A stretch of DNA of 64,000 nt from JAAYOS01 sp050950785 (GCA_050950785.1 JBMNIG010000004.1:26908-90907), one strand, 5' to 3'. Shown: positions 1 through 8,443, counted from the stretch's first letter. Numbers and translations: made by a program. The notes: generated from the letters alone by a model not told the origin.

Positions 1-148
1 TTTCACACAACACTTGTGCAAAATCGCTATTAGCTATAATTTCTGTGGCCCAATGATCATTGAGACCCTCGCAGTTTAGTGTCGTTGCACTAATTAGATT
101 TGCTGAAATCGAAAATAACAAAAGTAATGCAATTACGATTTTCTTCAT
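1..148 (-). CDS. Exported protein, N-terminal fragment (possible SLH domain)
   Basis: This is the first 49 codons of a gene that runs off the left edge. The ATG at 148 is preceded by GGGAG about nine bases upstream. The product opens with a classic Sec signal peptide: MKK, then a hydrophobic stretch (IVIALLLLFSISANLI), with a likely cleavage after SA near residue 21. The mature start contains LNDHWATEII, which resembles the DxxxHWAxxxI core of S-layer homology domains that bind cell-wall polymers. The SLH reading is an inference from about ten residues; export is well supported. It is divergent from the lipid kinase gene, and the shared upstream region carries a double palindrome at 175-191. 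Confidence 0.65.
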   Translation of the reverse strand, partial: MKKIVIALLLLFSISANLISATTLNCEGLNDHWATEIIANSDFAQVLCE

Positions 149-174
149 TCAAAATTCTCCCATCTAATATATTT

Positions 175-191
175 CCAATTGGCCCAATTGG
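175..191. promoter_or_regulatory. Tandem palindrome in a divergent promoter region
   Basis: Two copies of the perfect 8-bp palindrome CCAATTGG lie at 175-182 and 184-191, separated by one C. They sit about 30 bp upstream of the exported-protein start codon and about 100 bp upstream of the dagK-like promoter. This could be an operator, but no regulator is identified. Confidence 0.3.
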
Positions 192-294
192 TTTTCATTC
201 ATATTGACATCCAAAATTGTTAAAAGTTCCTTGCTGTTTTATCGTGCCTGATAAATATCGTTTATTCGAAAGGACAATAAATACCAACAGCCAC

Positions 295-323
295 TTGATT
301 CCCGTTAATGATTAGCGTATGAT
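295..323 (+). promoter_or_regulatory. Sigma-A type promoter for the lipid kinase gene
   Basis: TTGATT (295-300), a 17-bp spacer and TATGAT (318-323). Transcription would start near 330, so the upstream in-frame ATG at 326 cannot be the start and the ATG at 389 is used instead. Confidence 0.55.
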
Positions 324-388
324 ATATGCAGGTGAGTTTTATTGATGCAAATAAAAATAATTTCATAACAAACGGGGAATCGTACAGG

Positions 389-1291
389 ATGGAAACCACA
401 GAAAAGAAGAAGGCACTTCTTATCATAAACCCCTATGCTGGGAGAATGAAATCACGTACAGGACTATTTGATATCATTCATACTCTCTCCAAAAACGGTT
501 ATGAAACTACGGTTCATTCTACCACAAAGAGGGGAGATGCCACAGAATTTGTTGCAAATATAGATCAAGATTATTCTGTTATCCTGTGTTGCGGCGGAGA
601 CGGCACACTCAACGAAGTAATTACAGGTATGATGAGGCTTGAGAAGCGTTTTCCAATTGCATACATTCCCACAGGTACTGCAAATGATTTGGCTGCAAGC
701 TTAGGACTTCCCAGAAACATAAAAAAAACCACTGATATTGCGGTAAACGGAAAAGTTTGTTTCCATGACGTAGGTATGTTCAATAATAGCTCATACTTTA
801 CCTACGTTGCCTCCTTTGGAGCTTTTACCAAGGTGTCTTACGCCACGACCCAGCAAGCAAAGAACGCAGTCGGATATCTTGCTTATTTATTTGAAGGCAT
901 TAAAAATATGAGCGAAATAAAGCCTTACCGTGTGAAAATAGTAAGCAACGATACTGAGACTGAAGGCGAGTTTTTATTTGGAGCAGTAATGAACACATTG
1001 CAGGCCGGCGGCGTGCTGAAGATGGACAAGAGAGTTGTTGATTTTGCTGATGGCAAATTTGAGGTCCTTCTTATAAGAAAGCCCAATAATGCAGCTGAAT
1101 TGAGCGAATTGATTCGAGACCTGGCAAAAGGCAACTATGACCATAGATATATCACTCTTACTCACACCGACAATATTGTCTTTGAGAGCGATGAGCCACT
1201 GTCCTGGACTTTGGATGGTGAGTTTGGAGGGGACCATAGCCGCGTGGAAATATCAAACCTCCATAACGCTGTGGAAATTATGCGACCGTGA
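389..1291 (+). CDS. Diacylglycerol kinase family lipid kinase (YegS/BmrU/DgkB type)
   Basis: A soluble lipid kinase of about 300 residues, the usual length of the family. It is expected to phosphorylate diacylglycerol or a related lipid alcohol with ATP, recycling lipid from envelope synthesis. The nucleotide-binding core is visible: INPYAG near the N-terminus, then GGDGTLNEV and GTANDLA, and a late DGEFGG segment where the family has its conserved DGE. The start at 389 is chosen because an upstream promoter ends just before the alternative ATG at 326; GGGGAA lies about ten bases before 389. The same family includes sphingosine kinases, so substrate cannot be fixed from sequence. It is convergent with the ferredoxin gene, with a strong hairpin between them. 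Confidence 0.85.
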   Translation: METTEKKKALLIINPYAGRMKSRTGLFDIIHTLSKNGYETTVHSTTKRGDATEFVANIDQDYSVILCCGGDGTLNEVITGMMRLEKRFPIAYIPTGTANDLAASLGLPRNIKKTTDIAVNGKVCFHDVGMFNNSSYFTYVASFGAFTKVSYATTQQAKNAVGYLAYLFEGIKNMSEIKPYRVKIVSNDTETEGEFLFGAVMNTLQAGGVLKMDKRVVDFADGKFEVLLIRKPNNAAELSELIRDLAKGNYDHRYITLTHTDNIVFESDEPLSWTLDGEFGGDHSRVEISNLHNAVEIMRP

Positions 1292-1354
1292 AGTAATGTG
1301 GTCTTGAAATCTTGAATAATGCGGCTTTTAGATACGTTTGATAGAAGCCGATAA

Positions 1355-1390
1355 GCAACAAGGAGAGGGTTATTACCCTCTCCTTGTTGC
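1355..1390. terminator. Strong hairpin between convergent genes
   Basis: A perfect 15-bp inverted repeat (1355-1369 with 1376-1390, starting GCAACAAGGAGAGGG) with a 6-base loop. It lies between the lipid kinase (+) and ferredoxin (-) stops. No T-tract follows directly on either strand; a short T-run occurs about 12 bases later on the plus strand. It probably terminates transcription or protects mRNA ends. Confidence 0.6.
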
Positions 1391-1458
1391 CTACCATGCT
1401 TACTTTTTGATCCTGTGTAAACACATAATTGAATGTTAAAAAAGATTTGCAAATGCTA

Positions 1459-1647
1459 CTATTCGACAGTGATAACTGATACAGGGCAGTTTTCCTGGCA
1501 TTCGATAGCCGCGTCCTCGACTTCCTCTGGAACTTCCTCCTGCCAAACTTCAGCTATACCGTCATCAGCCATGCGAAAAACTTCGGGGCAAATTTCGGCG
1601 CAAAGCCCACAGGAAATACATCCGTCTCTGTCCAGCTTAGCAATCAT
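1459..1647 (-). CDS. Single [4Fe-4S] ferredoxin
   Basis: A 62-residue acidic electron carrier. Cysteines 10, 13 and 16 (CxxCxxC) with the late C54-P supply the ligands of one [4Fe-4S] cluster; C20 and C50 are placed like the disulfide pair of Thermotoga-type ferredoxins. It therefore holds one cluster, not the two of clostridial 2[4Fe-4S] ferredoxins. The ATG at 1647 has AAGGAG eight bases upstream; the GTG three codons earlier would overlap that site. It lies directly downstream of, and on the same strand as, a hydrogenase-like iron-sulfur protein and is a natural electron partner for it. Confidence 0.9.
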   Translation of the reverse strand: MIAKLDRDGCISCGLCAEICPEVFRMADDGIAEVWQEEVPEEVEDAAIECQENCPVSVITVE

Positions 1648-1783
1648 CCTGATCACTCCTTATAACATTTTAGATATATTATCGAGAGAACACAGAAAAT
1701 TTGATCCTGTGCCTTCTGATAAGCTGTACCCTATTTTCTCCATTAAATTGTAATTAATCCAAATGCTAAAACCACGAAACTAC

Positions 1784-3037
1784 TCAGGAAAAATCCCTGG
1801 TAAATATTGATTCTTCTGCCAACAGATCTTCTACTTTTTCAAAACCAAGCCTGTTGAGGAGCTCAATGACGTAAGGGTTGTCTATCGGTGTCTCAAATTG
1901 AGCGTGTTTCCCGTACTCATTGACATGTTCTCGTCCCAGTTCACGGTCAAGGATTGCCTTAGGGCCGCCTACGCATCCTCCGACACATCCCATGCCTTCA
2001 ATGAAATTATGATGGATATTTCCTTCTTTCAACTCCTGCATAATGGCCTTACATTCGCGGATGCCATTGGCCTGTATCGCCCGAACCGGCATGGAGTTTC
2101 CGGTGGACAGGCGTTCGGCAGCATCTTTAACAGCTTTGCTTACCCCTCCGGTTCTGGCATATATGCGACCTCCTAAGGAGGAGTGGTCACGCATATCTTC
2201 TTCGAATTCTGCTGGGTCAATACCCGTAAATTCAAATAGTTGCGCTACTTCCTCGAATGTAAAAACATAATCGACAGCGTCTCTGATATCCTGCTCTCTG
2301 GCTTCCGCCTTTTTGGCCAAACATGGACCGATGAAAATAGTGATGGCTCCGGGTTCGAGTTGCTTTATTGAACGCCCGCAAGCCACCATGGGAGATACGG
2401 ACCCGGGAACATGGGTGATATACTGCTTATATATTCTTCGAATTAGAGCAATCCACATCGGACAGCAGCAGCTTGTAAGCAGGAAGTCCTCCTCGTGAGT
2501 AACACGGCGGTTAAACTCAAGGGCTTCACGCAGAGTCAGGATATCGGCGAAAAGAGCAACCTCAAGCATTCCGGTAAAACCAAGTTTCTTAAAAGCACTT
2601 CTAAGCTTGCCGGGAGTAACCTCTTCACTGAATTGCCCTATAAATGCCGGAGCGATCATGGCAAATACCGGACCCTCCGAATTTTTGATGGCAGCAAGTG
2701 CAGCAATCAAATCTTTACGATCCATGAGGTTATTCCTTTTACAATTCTTCAAGCACTCGGCACAACCTGTACATCTATCAGGGTCGATAACAGCGTTTCC
2801 TTTTTCGTCTATGGTTATAGCTTCGAAGAGACAACTCACCCTGCAATTCTCTCTTTCCTCGTCAGTGCAATCGGTGCAATCATCAAGGCGCCACACCGGA
2901 GTACATTTTTCCGGATGTAGGAGGCAGTCAATATGGTGCGGGTCGTAATTGTACATTCGTAGCGAATCCAACTCATTGGCCAAATGTCCCTCGATCTCAG
3001 CTTTTAGCAGGCGGTTGTACAGCTCGTTAAATGTCAT
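1784..3037 (-). CDS. [FeFe]-hydrogenase-like iron-sulfur protein with variant H-cluster motifs
   Basis: The protein (about 417 residues) has a cysteine-rich N-terminal part, including a ferredoxin-like CTGCAECLKNC, and then the iron-only hydrogenase large-subunit fold. The three H-cluster motifs are recognisable but altered: TSCCCPMW for L1 (usually TSCCPxW), GPCLAKKAEA for L2 (usually MPCxxKxxE) and EGMGCVGGCVGG for L3 (usually MACxxGCxxGGGQ). These forms suggest one of the non-canonical groups found in Clostridia, possibly sensory or regulatory rather than a main fermentative enzyme. The start at 3037 is chosen for AGGAG ten bases upstream; an in-frame ATG 13 codons earlier lacks a site. 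No maturases (HydE/F/G) are in the window. The ferredoxin gene follows. Confidence 0.8.
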   Translation of the reverse strand: MTFNELYNRLLKAEIEGHLANELDSLRMYNYDPHHIDCLLHPEKCTPVWRLDDCTDCTDEERENCRVSCLFEAITIDEKGNAVIDPDRCTGCAECLKNCKRNNLMDRKDLIAALAAIKNSEGPVFAMIAPAFIGQFSEEVTPGKLRSAFKKLGFTGMLEVALFADILTLREALEFNRRVTHEEDFLLTSCCCPMWIALIRRIYKQYITHVPGSVSPMVACGRSIKQLEPGAITIFIGPCLAKKAEAREQDIRDAVDYVFTFEEVAQLFEFTGIDPAEFEEDMRDHSSLGGRIYARTGGVSKAVKDAAERLSTGNSMPVRAIQANGIRECKAIMQELKEGNIHHNFIEGMGCVGGCVGGPKAILDRELGREHVNEYGKHAQFETPIDNPYVIELLNRLGFEKVEDLLAEESIFTRDFS

Positions 3038-3101
3038 ATCAAAAATTCTCCTATATCGTTTTTCTTTCGGGTTCAACCAATATTATAGTGTTACTTATTG
3101 C

Positions 3102-3130
3102 TTGATTTTAGATATCAAAGGTAATATAAT
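3102..3130 (+). promoter_or_regulatory. Sigma-A type promoter for pdxK-tcdA
   Basis: TTGATT (3102-3107), 17-bp spacer, TATAAT (3125-3130). It lies 48 bp upstream of the kinase start codon, in the divergent gap with the hydrogenase-like gene. Confidence 0.65.
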
Positions 3131-3177
3131 TAACAACAATCTTTTATGATTCGACAAACATTCGCGAGGAGTATGAA

Positions 3178-4038
3178 ATGAAAAGACAAAAAAGAATTGC
3201 AGCCATACATGATATTTCATGTTTTGGGAAGTGTTCGCTTACAGTAGCTCTTCCGATAATATCTGCTGCCGGAATCGAGACCAGTGTTATACCAACGGCG
3301 GTTTTGTCAACCCATACCGGCGGATTTACCGGCTACACCTTCAGGGACTTGACTGAGGACATTATGCCGACAGCAGAGCATTGGAAATCTCTTGGTCTTG
3401 AGTTTGACGCAATATATACAGGGTATGTGGGCTCTATTGAACAGCTTGAAATATTAGAAGGAGTTTTTGATCTGCTGCGCAGTGATGGGACAAAGATCAT
3501 CGTCGATCCGGTCATGGCGGATAATGGAGTGTTATATAAGAATTTTTCTCCGGAATTTCCCATGAATATGAAAAGACTTGCGCAGAAGGCAGACGTACTT
3601 ATCCCTAATATTACGGAAGCGGTATTTCTCCTTGGGAAGCCATACTTGGAGGGCCCTTACACTGAAGGATATATCCGTGAAATCGTTGAGGAACTTGCCG
3701 GATTTGGGGCAAAGCAAATCGTTCTAACCGGTGTTTATTTTGATAACGATAATATCGGAACAGCAAACTACGATACGGAGAAAGGTTCACTGTCATATAC
3801 CATGGCAAATAGGATAGAGGGCTATTATCACGGAACGGGGGACATATTCGGTAGCGCTCTTTGCGCAGCACTTATACGAGGACATACGCTGCAGAACTCT
3901 GCTCGCATTGCAGTAGATCTTACAGTTTCCAGTATCGCTTGTTCAAAAGAAGCTGGCACAGATATTAGATTTGGAGTAAATTTCGAAGAAAATCTTCCTG
4001 ATTTTATAAATGCTGTAAAAAGTGGTAATGAGCTATGA
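3178..4038 (+). CDS. Pyridoxal/pyridoxamine kinase (PdxY/PdxK type)
   Basis: A 286-residue ribokinase-fold enzyme that phosphorylates B6 vitamers with ATP to feed PLP salvage. The N-terminal block (IAAIHDISCFGKCSLTVALP) and TGYVGS are typical of pyridoxamine kinases, and HGTGDIFGSAL near residue 222 is the anion-hole loop with the catalytic Asp. GAGGAG stands seven bases before the ATG at 3178. The gene overlaps tcdA by 4 bp (ATGA), so the two are translationally coupled. A hydroxymethylpyrimidine kinase (ThiD) role is possible but the N-terminal motif favours B6. Confidence 0.88.
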   Translation: MKRQKRIAAIHDISCFGKCSLTVALPIISAAGIETSVIPTAVLSTHTGGFTGYTFRDLTEDIMPTAEHWKSLGLEFDAIYTGYVGSIEQLEILEGVFDLLRSDGTKIIVDPVMADNGVLYKNFSPEFPMNMKRLAQKADVLIPNITEAVFLLGKPYLEGPYTEGYIREIVEELAGFGAKQIVLTGVYFDNDNIGTANYDTEKGSLSYTMANRIEGYYHGTGDIFGSALCAALIRGHTLQNSARIAVDLTVSSIACSKEAGTDIRFGVNFEENLPDFINAVKSGNEL

Positions 4039-4796
4039 TTTGGGATGAGCACGCTTTTTCAAGAACGGAGATTCTTTTGGGGAGTGCGGCCCTTGAAAAA
4101 CTGAGAAATTCATCGGTAGCCGTCTTTGGTGTTGGGGGCGTAGGTGGATATTGCACCGAGGCACTTGCTAGGAGTGGAATTGGTAGGATTGCTCTTATTG
4201 ACAAGGACCTTATTTCAATATCTAATTTGAACCGACAGATTATTGCAACCACATCTTCTATAGGCAGGCCAAAAGTAGATGTGATGAAGGAACGAATCAA
4301 CGATATCAATCCCCAAGCCATCGTTGAAATATATAATATGTTTTATAATGAAGAAACTTCGGACCAAATAAGTTTGAAGGATTACGATTATATTGTAGAT
4401 GCAATTGATACTGTATCGTCGAAAATCACCCTCATACTGAAGGCAAAAGCTGCCCAAACTATGATCATTAGTTGTATGGGAGCAGGAAACAAGCTTGATC
4501 CAACTCGATTTGAAGTGACGGACATATATAAGACATCGGTTTGTCCGCTTGCCAGAGTAATGCGCTATGAGTTGCGAAAAAGGGGAGTTGGATCACTTAA
4601 AGTCGTATACTCCAAAGAGCAACCGATCAAGCAATTGCATACCAGTACAGATACGATCGAAACCTCTCATGTTGAATGCTCTGAAAATGCAGAAAGCGGA
4701 TTTAGAAAGCAGGTTCCGGGAAGCGTATCTTTTGTTCCTTCTGTCGCAGGACTTATAATAGCAGGCGAAGTAATAAAGGCTTTAATTTCCCAATGA
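4035..4796 (+). CDS. tcdA: tRNA threonylcarbamoyladenosine dehydratase (TcdA/CsdL)
   Basis: An E1-like enzyme of 253 residues that uses ATP to cyclise the t6A37 modification of ANN-decoding tRNAs to ct6A. The Rossmann nucleotide loop GVGGVGGYCTEALARSGIG is followed by the IDKDLISISNLNRQ segment typical of ThiF/MoeB/TcdA. SCMGAGNKLDP and the segment PLARVMRYELRKRGV are characteristic of TcdA rather than ThiF or MoeB. The start overlaps the upstream kinase stop by 4 bp. TsaD, which makes the t6A substrate, is encoded in this window at 44.0 kb. Confidence 0.88.
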   Translation: MIWDEHAFSRTEILLGSAALEKLRNSSVAVFGVGGVGGYCTEALARSGIGRIALIDKDLISISNLNRQIIATTSSIGRPKVDVMKERINDINPQAIVEIYNMFYNEETSDQISLKDYDYIVDAIDTVSSKITLILKAKAAQTMIISCMGAGNKLDPTRFEVTDIYKTSVCPLARVMRYELRKRGVGSLKVVYSKEQPIKQLHTSTDTIETSHVECSENAESGFRKQVPGSVSFVPSVAGLIIAGEVIKALISQ

Positions 4797-4898
4797 GGAA
4801 AAACCTGCATTCATGCGAGGATAGTATACTATAATGTAAATTGCGAATCAAGTACAAAGTTAGATTTAGTTTACATCTGAAATAATGCCGGACTTGGA

Positions 4899-4933
4899 AA
4901 GCAGGCAGGCAGGTCGATCCCGCCTGCCTGCTT
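4899..4933. terminator. Hairpin between convergent genes
   Basis: A 12-bp perfect stem (4899-4910 with 4922-4933; AAGCAGGCAGGC) and an 11-base loop, between tcdA (+) and the LysM-CAP gene (-). No T-tract is adjacent, so terminator function is an inference. Confidence 0.45.
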
Positions 4934-4980
4934 GGCAGCAATATAGACATGGTCTTTGCATTCAATTTATGGCCACGATC

Positions 4981-5616
4981 TTATTTGCCAATAAACATTT
5001 GCACCCAATACTTTCCGTCTGCGACATAGCCCACACCTATCTGATTATAAGAAGAGTTAAGAATGTTCGCTCTATGTCCGGAAGAGTTCCACCACGCCTC
5101 AACTACCTGTGCGGGTGTTGATTGTCCTTTTGCAATATTTTCTCCGGCCGACCGATAGCTTATGCCAAATGCCTTGATCATATCAAATGGAGAGCCGTAT
5201 GTGGGGCTTGTATGGGAAAAGTAATTTTTGTTCCGCATATCCTGGGCTTTGTATTGTGCCACCCTGCTAAGTTCCCAATTTGCAGTGAGTGGCTTTAGAC
5301 CATTCTGTGTACGCTTCACATTCGTAAGGCGAATAACTTCATTGACATAGCTTGTAAGGGTTGTGTCCTGTAGTGGAATATTCAATATCTGACCGGGATA
5401 AATTAGGTTTGGATTTTTGATTTGGTCATTTGCTGCGATTATTTCACTTAACCCTACATGATATTTGACAGCGATCTTCCACATTGACTCGCCTTTTACA
5501 ACAGTGTGCTTTACAACTCTTGCTTCAGCATCCGGTGTCATGACTCCAAGAAAACAAATAATAAAGAATATTGTCAAAACCCTTGTGCAATATATTAAAG
5601 ATTTTCGAGACCTCAT
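4981..5616 (-). CDS. Exported LysM-CAP domain protein (SCP/YkwD-like)
   Basis: A 211-residue exported protein. A signal peptide or membrane anchor spans residues 10-30 (TIFFIICFLGVM, then DAEA). Residues 34-82 form one LysM peptidoglycan-binding module (HTVVKGESMWKIAVKYHVG to YPGQILNIP). The rest is a CAP/SCP domain with NYFSHTSP, AGENIAKG and HRANILNSSYNQIGVGY, the usual cavity residues. Clostridial proteins of this arrangement are often spore- or wall-associated. AAGGTGG precedes the ATG. It is a single gene, convergent with tcdA. Biochemical activity of bacterial CAP domains is not settled. Confidence 0.88.
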   Translation of the reverse strand: MRSRKSLIYCTRVLTIFFIICFLGVMTPDAEARVVKHTVVKGESMWKIAVKYHVGLSEIIAANDQIKNPNLIYPGQILNIPLQDTTLTSYVNEVIRLTNVKRTQNGLKPLTANWELSRVAQYKAQDMRNKNYFSHTSPTYGSPFDMIKAFGISYRSAGENIAKGQSTPAQVVEAWWNSSGHRANILNSSYNQIGVGYVADGKYWVQMFIGK

Positions 5617-5910
5617 GATACCACCTTTTCTATATTTATTAAATTCATTTAGTTACTTTGATTTTGGTTTCCCAAATTAGTATGGATAAATCTAAGAACA
5701 ATATCCAATTCACTAGGTTGTTTAATAATGCAAAAATGTAAAAAAACGTTTCCTTTTTGTCATATACTCATATGGTATATTGTCAGTTTGCGTCTGCCAA
5801 TTTATGTTGTTTTGTATTGGAATTCAATGAAAATACAAAGAATTATGCAATATTTATAAAATAGTTTACTGAAAATCAGTATTATTGACATATAATTGCC
5901 TTTATGCATG
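5617..5910. other. AT-rich non-coding gap
   Basis: This divergent region between the LysM-CAP gene (-) and the HEAT gene (+) has no convincing ORF. Apart from the promoter at its right end it holds several TATAAT-like boxes (for example near 5890) without well-placed -35 partners. Confidence 0.4.
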
Positions 5911-5940
5911 TTGACTTACTTCGCGAAAATTTGTTATAAT
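5911..5940 (+). promoter_or_regulatory. Sigma-A type promoter for the HEAT-repeat gene
   Basis: TTGACT (5911-5916), 18-bp spacer, TATAAT (5935-5940). The -10 box overlaps an upstream in-frame ATG (5939), which shows that the true start is the ATG at 5984. Confidence 0.7.
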
Positions 5941-5983
5941 GATATCAAATGGCTATAAGAGCAATGATGGAAGGAAGAAAGTC

Positions 5984-6307
5984 ATGAAATACGCGAAAAT
6001 TGAAAAGTATGCTCAAAAAGGTAAGTTTGATAAGCTCATAGGTATTGCAGAAGGCAAGGATCTTGAAATGTCAAAGGCAGCTATTGCTGCACTGGCTACT
6101 ATAAAGAAGGACGAGAGCTTCAACTTTTTAGTTGTTGCGCTCCGCAATCCCAATAAGGAAATACGACTTGCAGCAATTGAAGCCCTAGGCGAAATAGGCA
6201 TGGCAAGAGGAAGGACCCACCTAAGTCATCTGGCCGACACAGACCCCGACCAAGAAATTGCAACTGCTGCAAGAGAAGCTGCTGCAAAGCTGGCAAATTC
6301 AAAATAG
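5984..6307 (+). CDS. Small HEAT-repeat protein
   Basis: A 107-residue protein that is nearly all alpha-helical repeats: about three HEAT/PBS-lyase-like units (MSKAAIAALATIKKDESF, IRLAAIEALGEIG, IATAAREAAAKLA). Such units form protein-binding solenoids; no catalytic residues are visible. The ATG at 5984 has GGAAGG upstream, and the upstream ATG falls within the promoter. It is monocistronic between its own promoter and a bidirectional terminator. Partner unknown. Confidence 0.8.
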   Translation: MKYAKIEKYAQKGKFDKLIGIAEGKDLEMSKAAIAALATIKKDESFNFLVVALRNPNKEIRLAAIEALGEIGMARGRTHLSHLADTDPDQEIATAAREAAAKLANSK

Positions 6308-6339
6308 TCTAAACTCACTTGGCATACTAAGATTAAAAT

Positions 6340-6384
6340 CGCGGTACACTGCTTGATGATCACAAGCAATGTACCGCGTTTTAT
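6340..6384. terminator. Bidirectional rho-independent terminator
   Basis: A 16-bp stem with one mismatch (6340-6355 with 6363-6378; CGCGGTACA...) and a 7-base loop, followed by TTTTAT on the plus strand and ATTTTAATC on the minus strand. It serves the convergent HEAT and htpG genes. Confidence 0.8.
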
Positions 6385-6414
6385 ATATTCGATCCTTCAA
6401 AAACGGCACAAAAT

Positions 6415-8298
6415 TTATTGACTCATTAGTTTACAAAGGTCTTCGCCAAAAGCCACTGGATCTTCAAGGGGCAGTCCTTCGATCAGAAGTGATTGTCCGT
6501 AAAGGATTCGGCTATAAGTTGACAGTTTATCGGGGTCTCTTTCTTTGAGATCTATAAGTTTTTTGAAAACCGCGTGTTCAGCATTTAGTTCAAGGACCCT
6601 CTTTGCCTTGACACCACCGCCTGTAGGCATTGCATTTAGCACCTTTTCCATTTCAAGAGAAACTTCACCTTCGGAGGAAAGACAGACTGGATGGGATTTG
6701 AGCCGAAGTGAAAGTTTTACTGACGACACTTTGTCATCAAGGGCCTTTTGAATAGCCTCGAGGAGTTCCTTGTGTTCTTTTTCTTTTTCGTCAGTGGCTT
6801 TTTTCTCATCCTCTTCAGAAAGCCCTAGATCCCCGGATGTGGCAGAGATGAAGTTCTTACCATCCCAGTCTCCTAACAGCTTGACAAGAAACTCATCAAC
6901 ATCATCAGTCATGCACAAAACATCATAACCTTTTTCCCGTATCCTTTCGAGTTGGGGCAGGCGGGAGATGTTCTCAACAGAATCACCGCAGACATAGTAG
7001 ATGTGAGATTGTTCAGGCTTCATTGAATCCACGTACTCTTGGATGGTTATATATTTGTCTTCATTTAGAGACTGATATACCAACAGATCTTTCAAGAAGT
7101 CTTTCTGAGCACCAAAGCTTTGATAAATTCCAAATTTGATAGGAAGTCCGAAGAGTTTGAAAAAGGTAGTATATTTCTCTCTGTCTTTATCCAATAGTTT
7201 TTTGAGTTCGTTTTTGATTTTTTTCTCAATACTCTTGGCAATAAGCTTTAGCTGCCTGTCATGCTGTAGCATTTCGCGAGAGATGTTAAGCGAAAGATCC
7301 TGTGTGTCCACAAGCCCGCGTACAAAACTAAAATAGTCAGGAAGAAGGTCGGGGCAGTTTTCCATGATCAGCACACCGCTTGAATAGAGCTGAAGACCTC
7401 GCTGAAACTCTTTAGTGTAATAATTATATGGTGCATTTGCCGGGACATAAAGAAGGGCGTTATAGGTAACAGCACCTTCGGCGTTTGTATGGACAGCGAT
7501 GAGTGGATCGGAAAAATCGAAGAACTTGTCCTTGTAAAAATTATTGTAGTCCTCTTCTTTTATATCGGACTTGTTTCTTTTCCAGAGTGGAACCATGCTA
7601 TTTAAGGTTTCAAGCTCAAAATATGTTTCATATTCTTTGTCGTTGTCCTTTTTGGGACGGGACTTTTCGATCTCCATTTTGATTGGGTAACGGATGTAGT
7701 CGGAATATTTCTTAACTAGAGCGGAAATTTGATATCCATTCAGGAACTCGTCGTAGTTCTCTTCTTCAGTGTTATCTTTTAGTTCCAGAATGATTTCAGT
7801 GCCGGTTTCTTCTTTCTCGCAAGGCTCGATGATATATCCATCGACGCCCGTAGACTCCCACTTGTAGGCCTGTTTTTCACCATATGCCAAACTGATAACG
7901 GTTACTTTCTTACTTACCATGAATGCTGAATAAAAACCAACTCCGAACTGCCCGATTATATCTATATCCCCATCGAGTTCGTTTGTGTTTTTGAATTCAA
8001 GAGTACCGCTACGAGCAATGGTTCCCAGGTTTGATTCGAGCTCCTCGCTGTTCATACCGCATCCGTTATCTGAAATAGTGAGGGTGCGTTTGTTTTTGTC
8101 TGCAGTTATGAGTATCCTAAAATCATCCCTGGACATTCCTATATCGGAATCGGTGAGGGTACGGAAATATAGTTTGTCGATAGCGTCGCTGGCATTTGAA
8201 ATCAATTCTCGAAGAAATATCTCCTTGTGGGTATAAATAGAGTTGATCATCAAATCCAATATGCGCTTTGATTCTGTTTGAAATTGTTTCTTCACCAT
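6415..8298 (-). CDS. htpG: Chaperone protein HtpG (Hsp90)
   Basis: A full-length bacterial Hsp90 of 627 residues, an ATP-driven cytosolic chaperone. The GHKL ATP pocket is intact: ELISNASDAIDK with E31 and N35, the DNGCGM motif, and GQFGVGFYSAF. The middle domain has the NISREMLQHDRQL segment with the conserved arginine. AAGGTGG precedes the ATG. It is transcribed alone from a sigma-A promoter whose initiation region overlaps a perfect CIRCE operator, so HrcA repression relieved by heat is predicted. Confidence 0.97.
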   Translation of the reverse strand: MVKKQFQTESKRILDLMINSIYTHKEIFLRELISNASDAIDKLYFRTLTDSDIGMSRDDFRILITADKNKRTLTISDNGCGMNSEELESNLGTIARSGTLEFKNTNELDGDIDIIGQFGVGFYSAFMVSKKVTVISLAYGEKQAYKWESTGVDGYIIEPCEKEETGTEIILELKDNTEEENYDEFLNGYQISALVKKYSDYIRYPIKMEIEKSRPKKDNDKEYETYFELETLNSMVPLWKRNKSDIKEEDYNNFYKDKFFDFSDPLIAVHTNAEGAVTYNALLYVPANAPYNYYTKEFQRGLQLYSSGVLIMENCPDLLPDYFSFVRGLVDTQDLSLNISREMLQHDRQLKLIAKSIEKKIKNELKKLLDKDREKYTTFFKLFGLPIKFGIYQSFGAQKDFLKDLLVYQSLNEDKYITIQEYVDSMKPEQSHIYYVCGDSVENISRLPQLERIREKGYDVLCMTDDVDEFLVKLLGDWDGKNFISATSGDLGLSEEDEKKATDEKEKEHKELLEAIQKALDDKVSSVKLSLRLKSHPVCLSSEGEVSLEMEKVLNAMPTGGGVKAKRVLELNAEHAVFKKLIDLKERDPDKLSTYSRILYGQSLLIEGLPLEDPVAFGEDLCKLMSQ

Positions 8299-8366
8299 AC
8301 TACCACCTTACACAAAAAGAATTTTTATTATTAAATTAAAGAGTAGAGAACCTCCAATAATACATA

Positions 8367-8393
8367 TTAGCACTCTAATATTAAGAGTGCTAA
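8367..8393. promoter_or_regulatory. CIRCE operator (HrcA binding site)
   Basis: TTAGCACTC-N9-GAGTGCTAA matches the CIRCE consensus at every position. It begins three bases downstream of the htpG -10 box on the minus strand, where HrcA would block initiation or early elongation. Confidence 0.95.
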
Positions 8394-8396
8394 TAT

Positions 8397-8425
8397 AATA
8401 TAGACTATTTTATCCAAAAATGCAA
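8397..8425 (-). promoter_or_regulatory. htpG promoter
   Basis: Read on the minus strand: TTGCAT (8425-8420), 17-bp spacer, TATATT (8402-8397). It is immediately followed by the CIRCE element. Confidence 0.75.
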
Positions 8426-8443
8426 GAGTATTGCAGCTTATTC

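Noticed and set aside
571..783. Minus-strand ORFs inside the lipid kinase and similar antisense ORFs throughout
   Set aside because: They overlap clear genes, lack ribosome sites and have compositions expected of out-of-frame reading.
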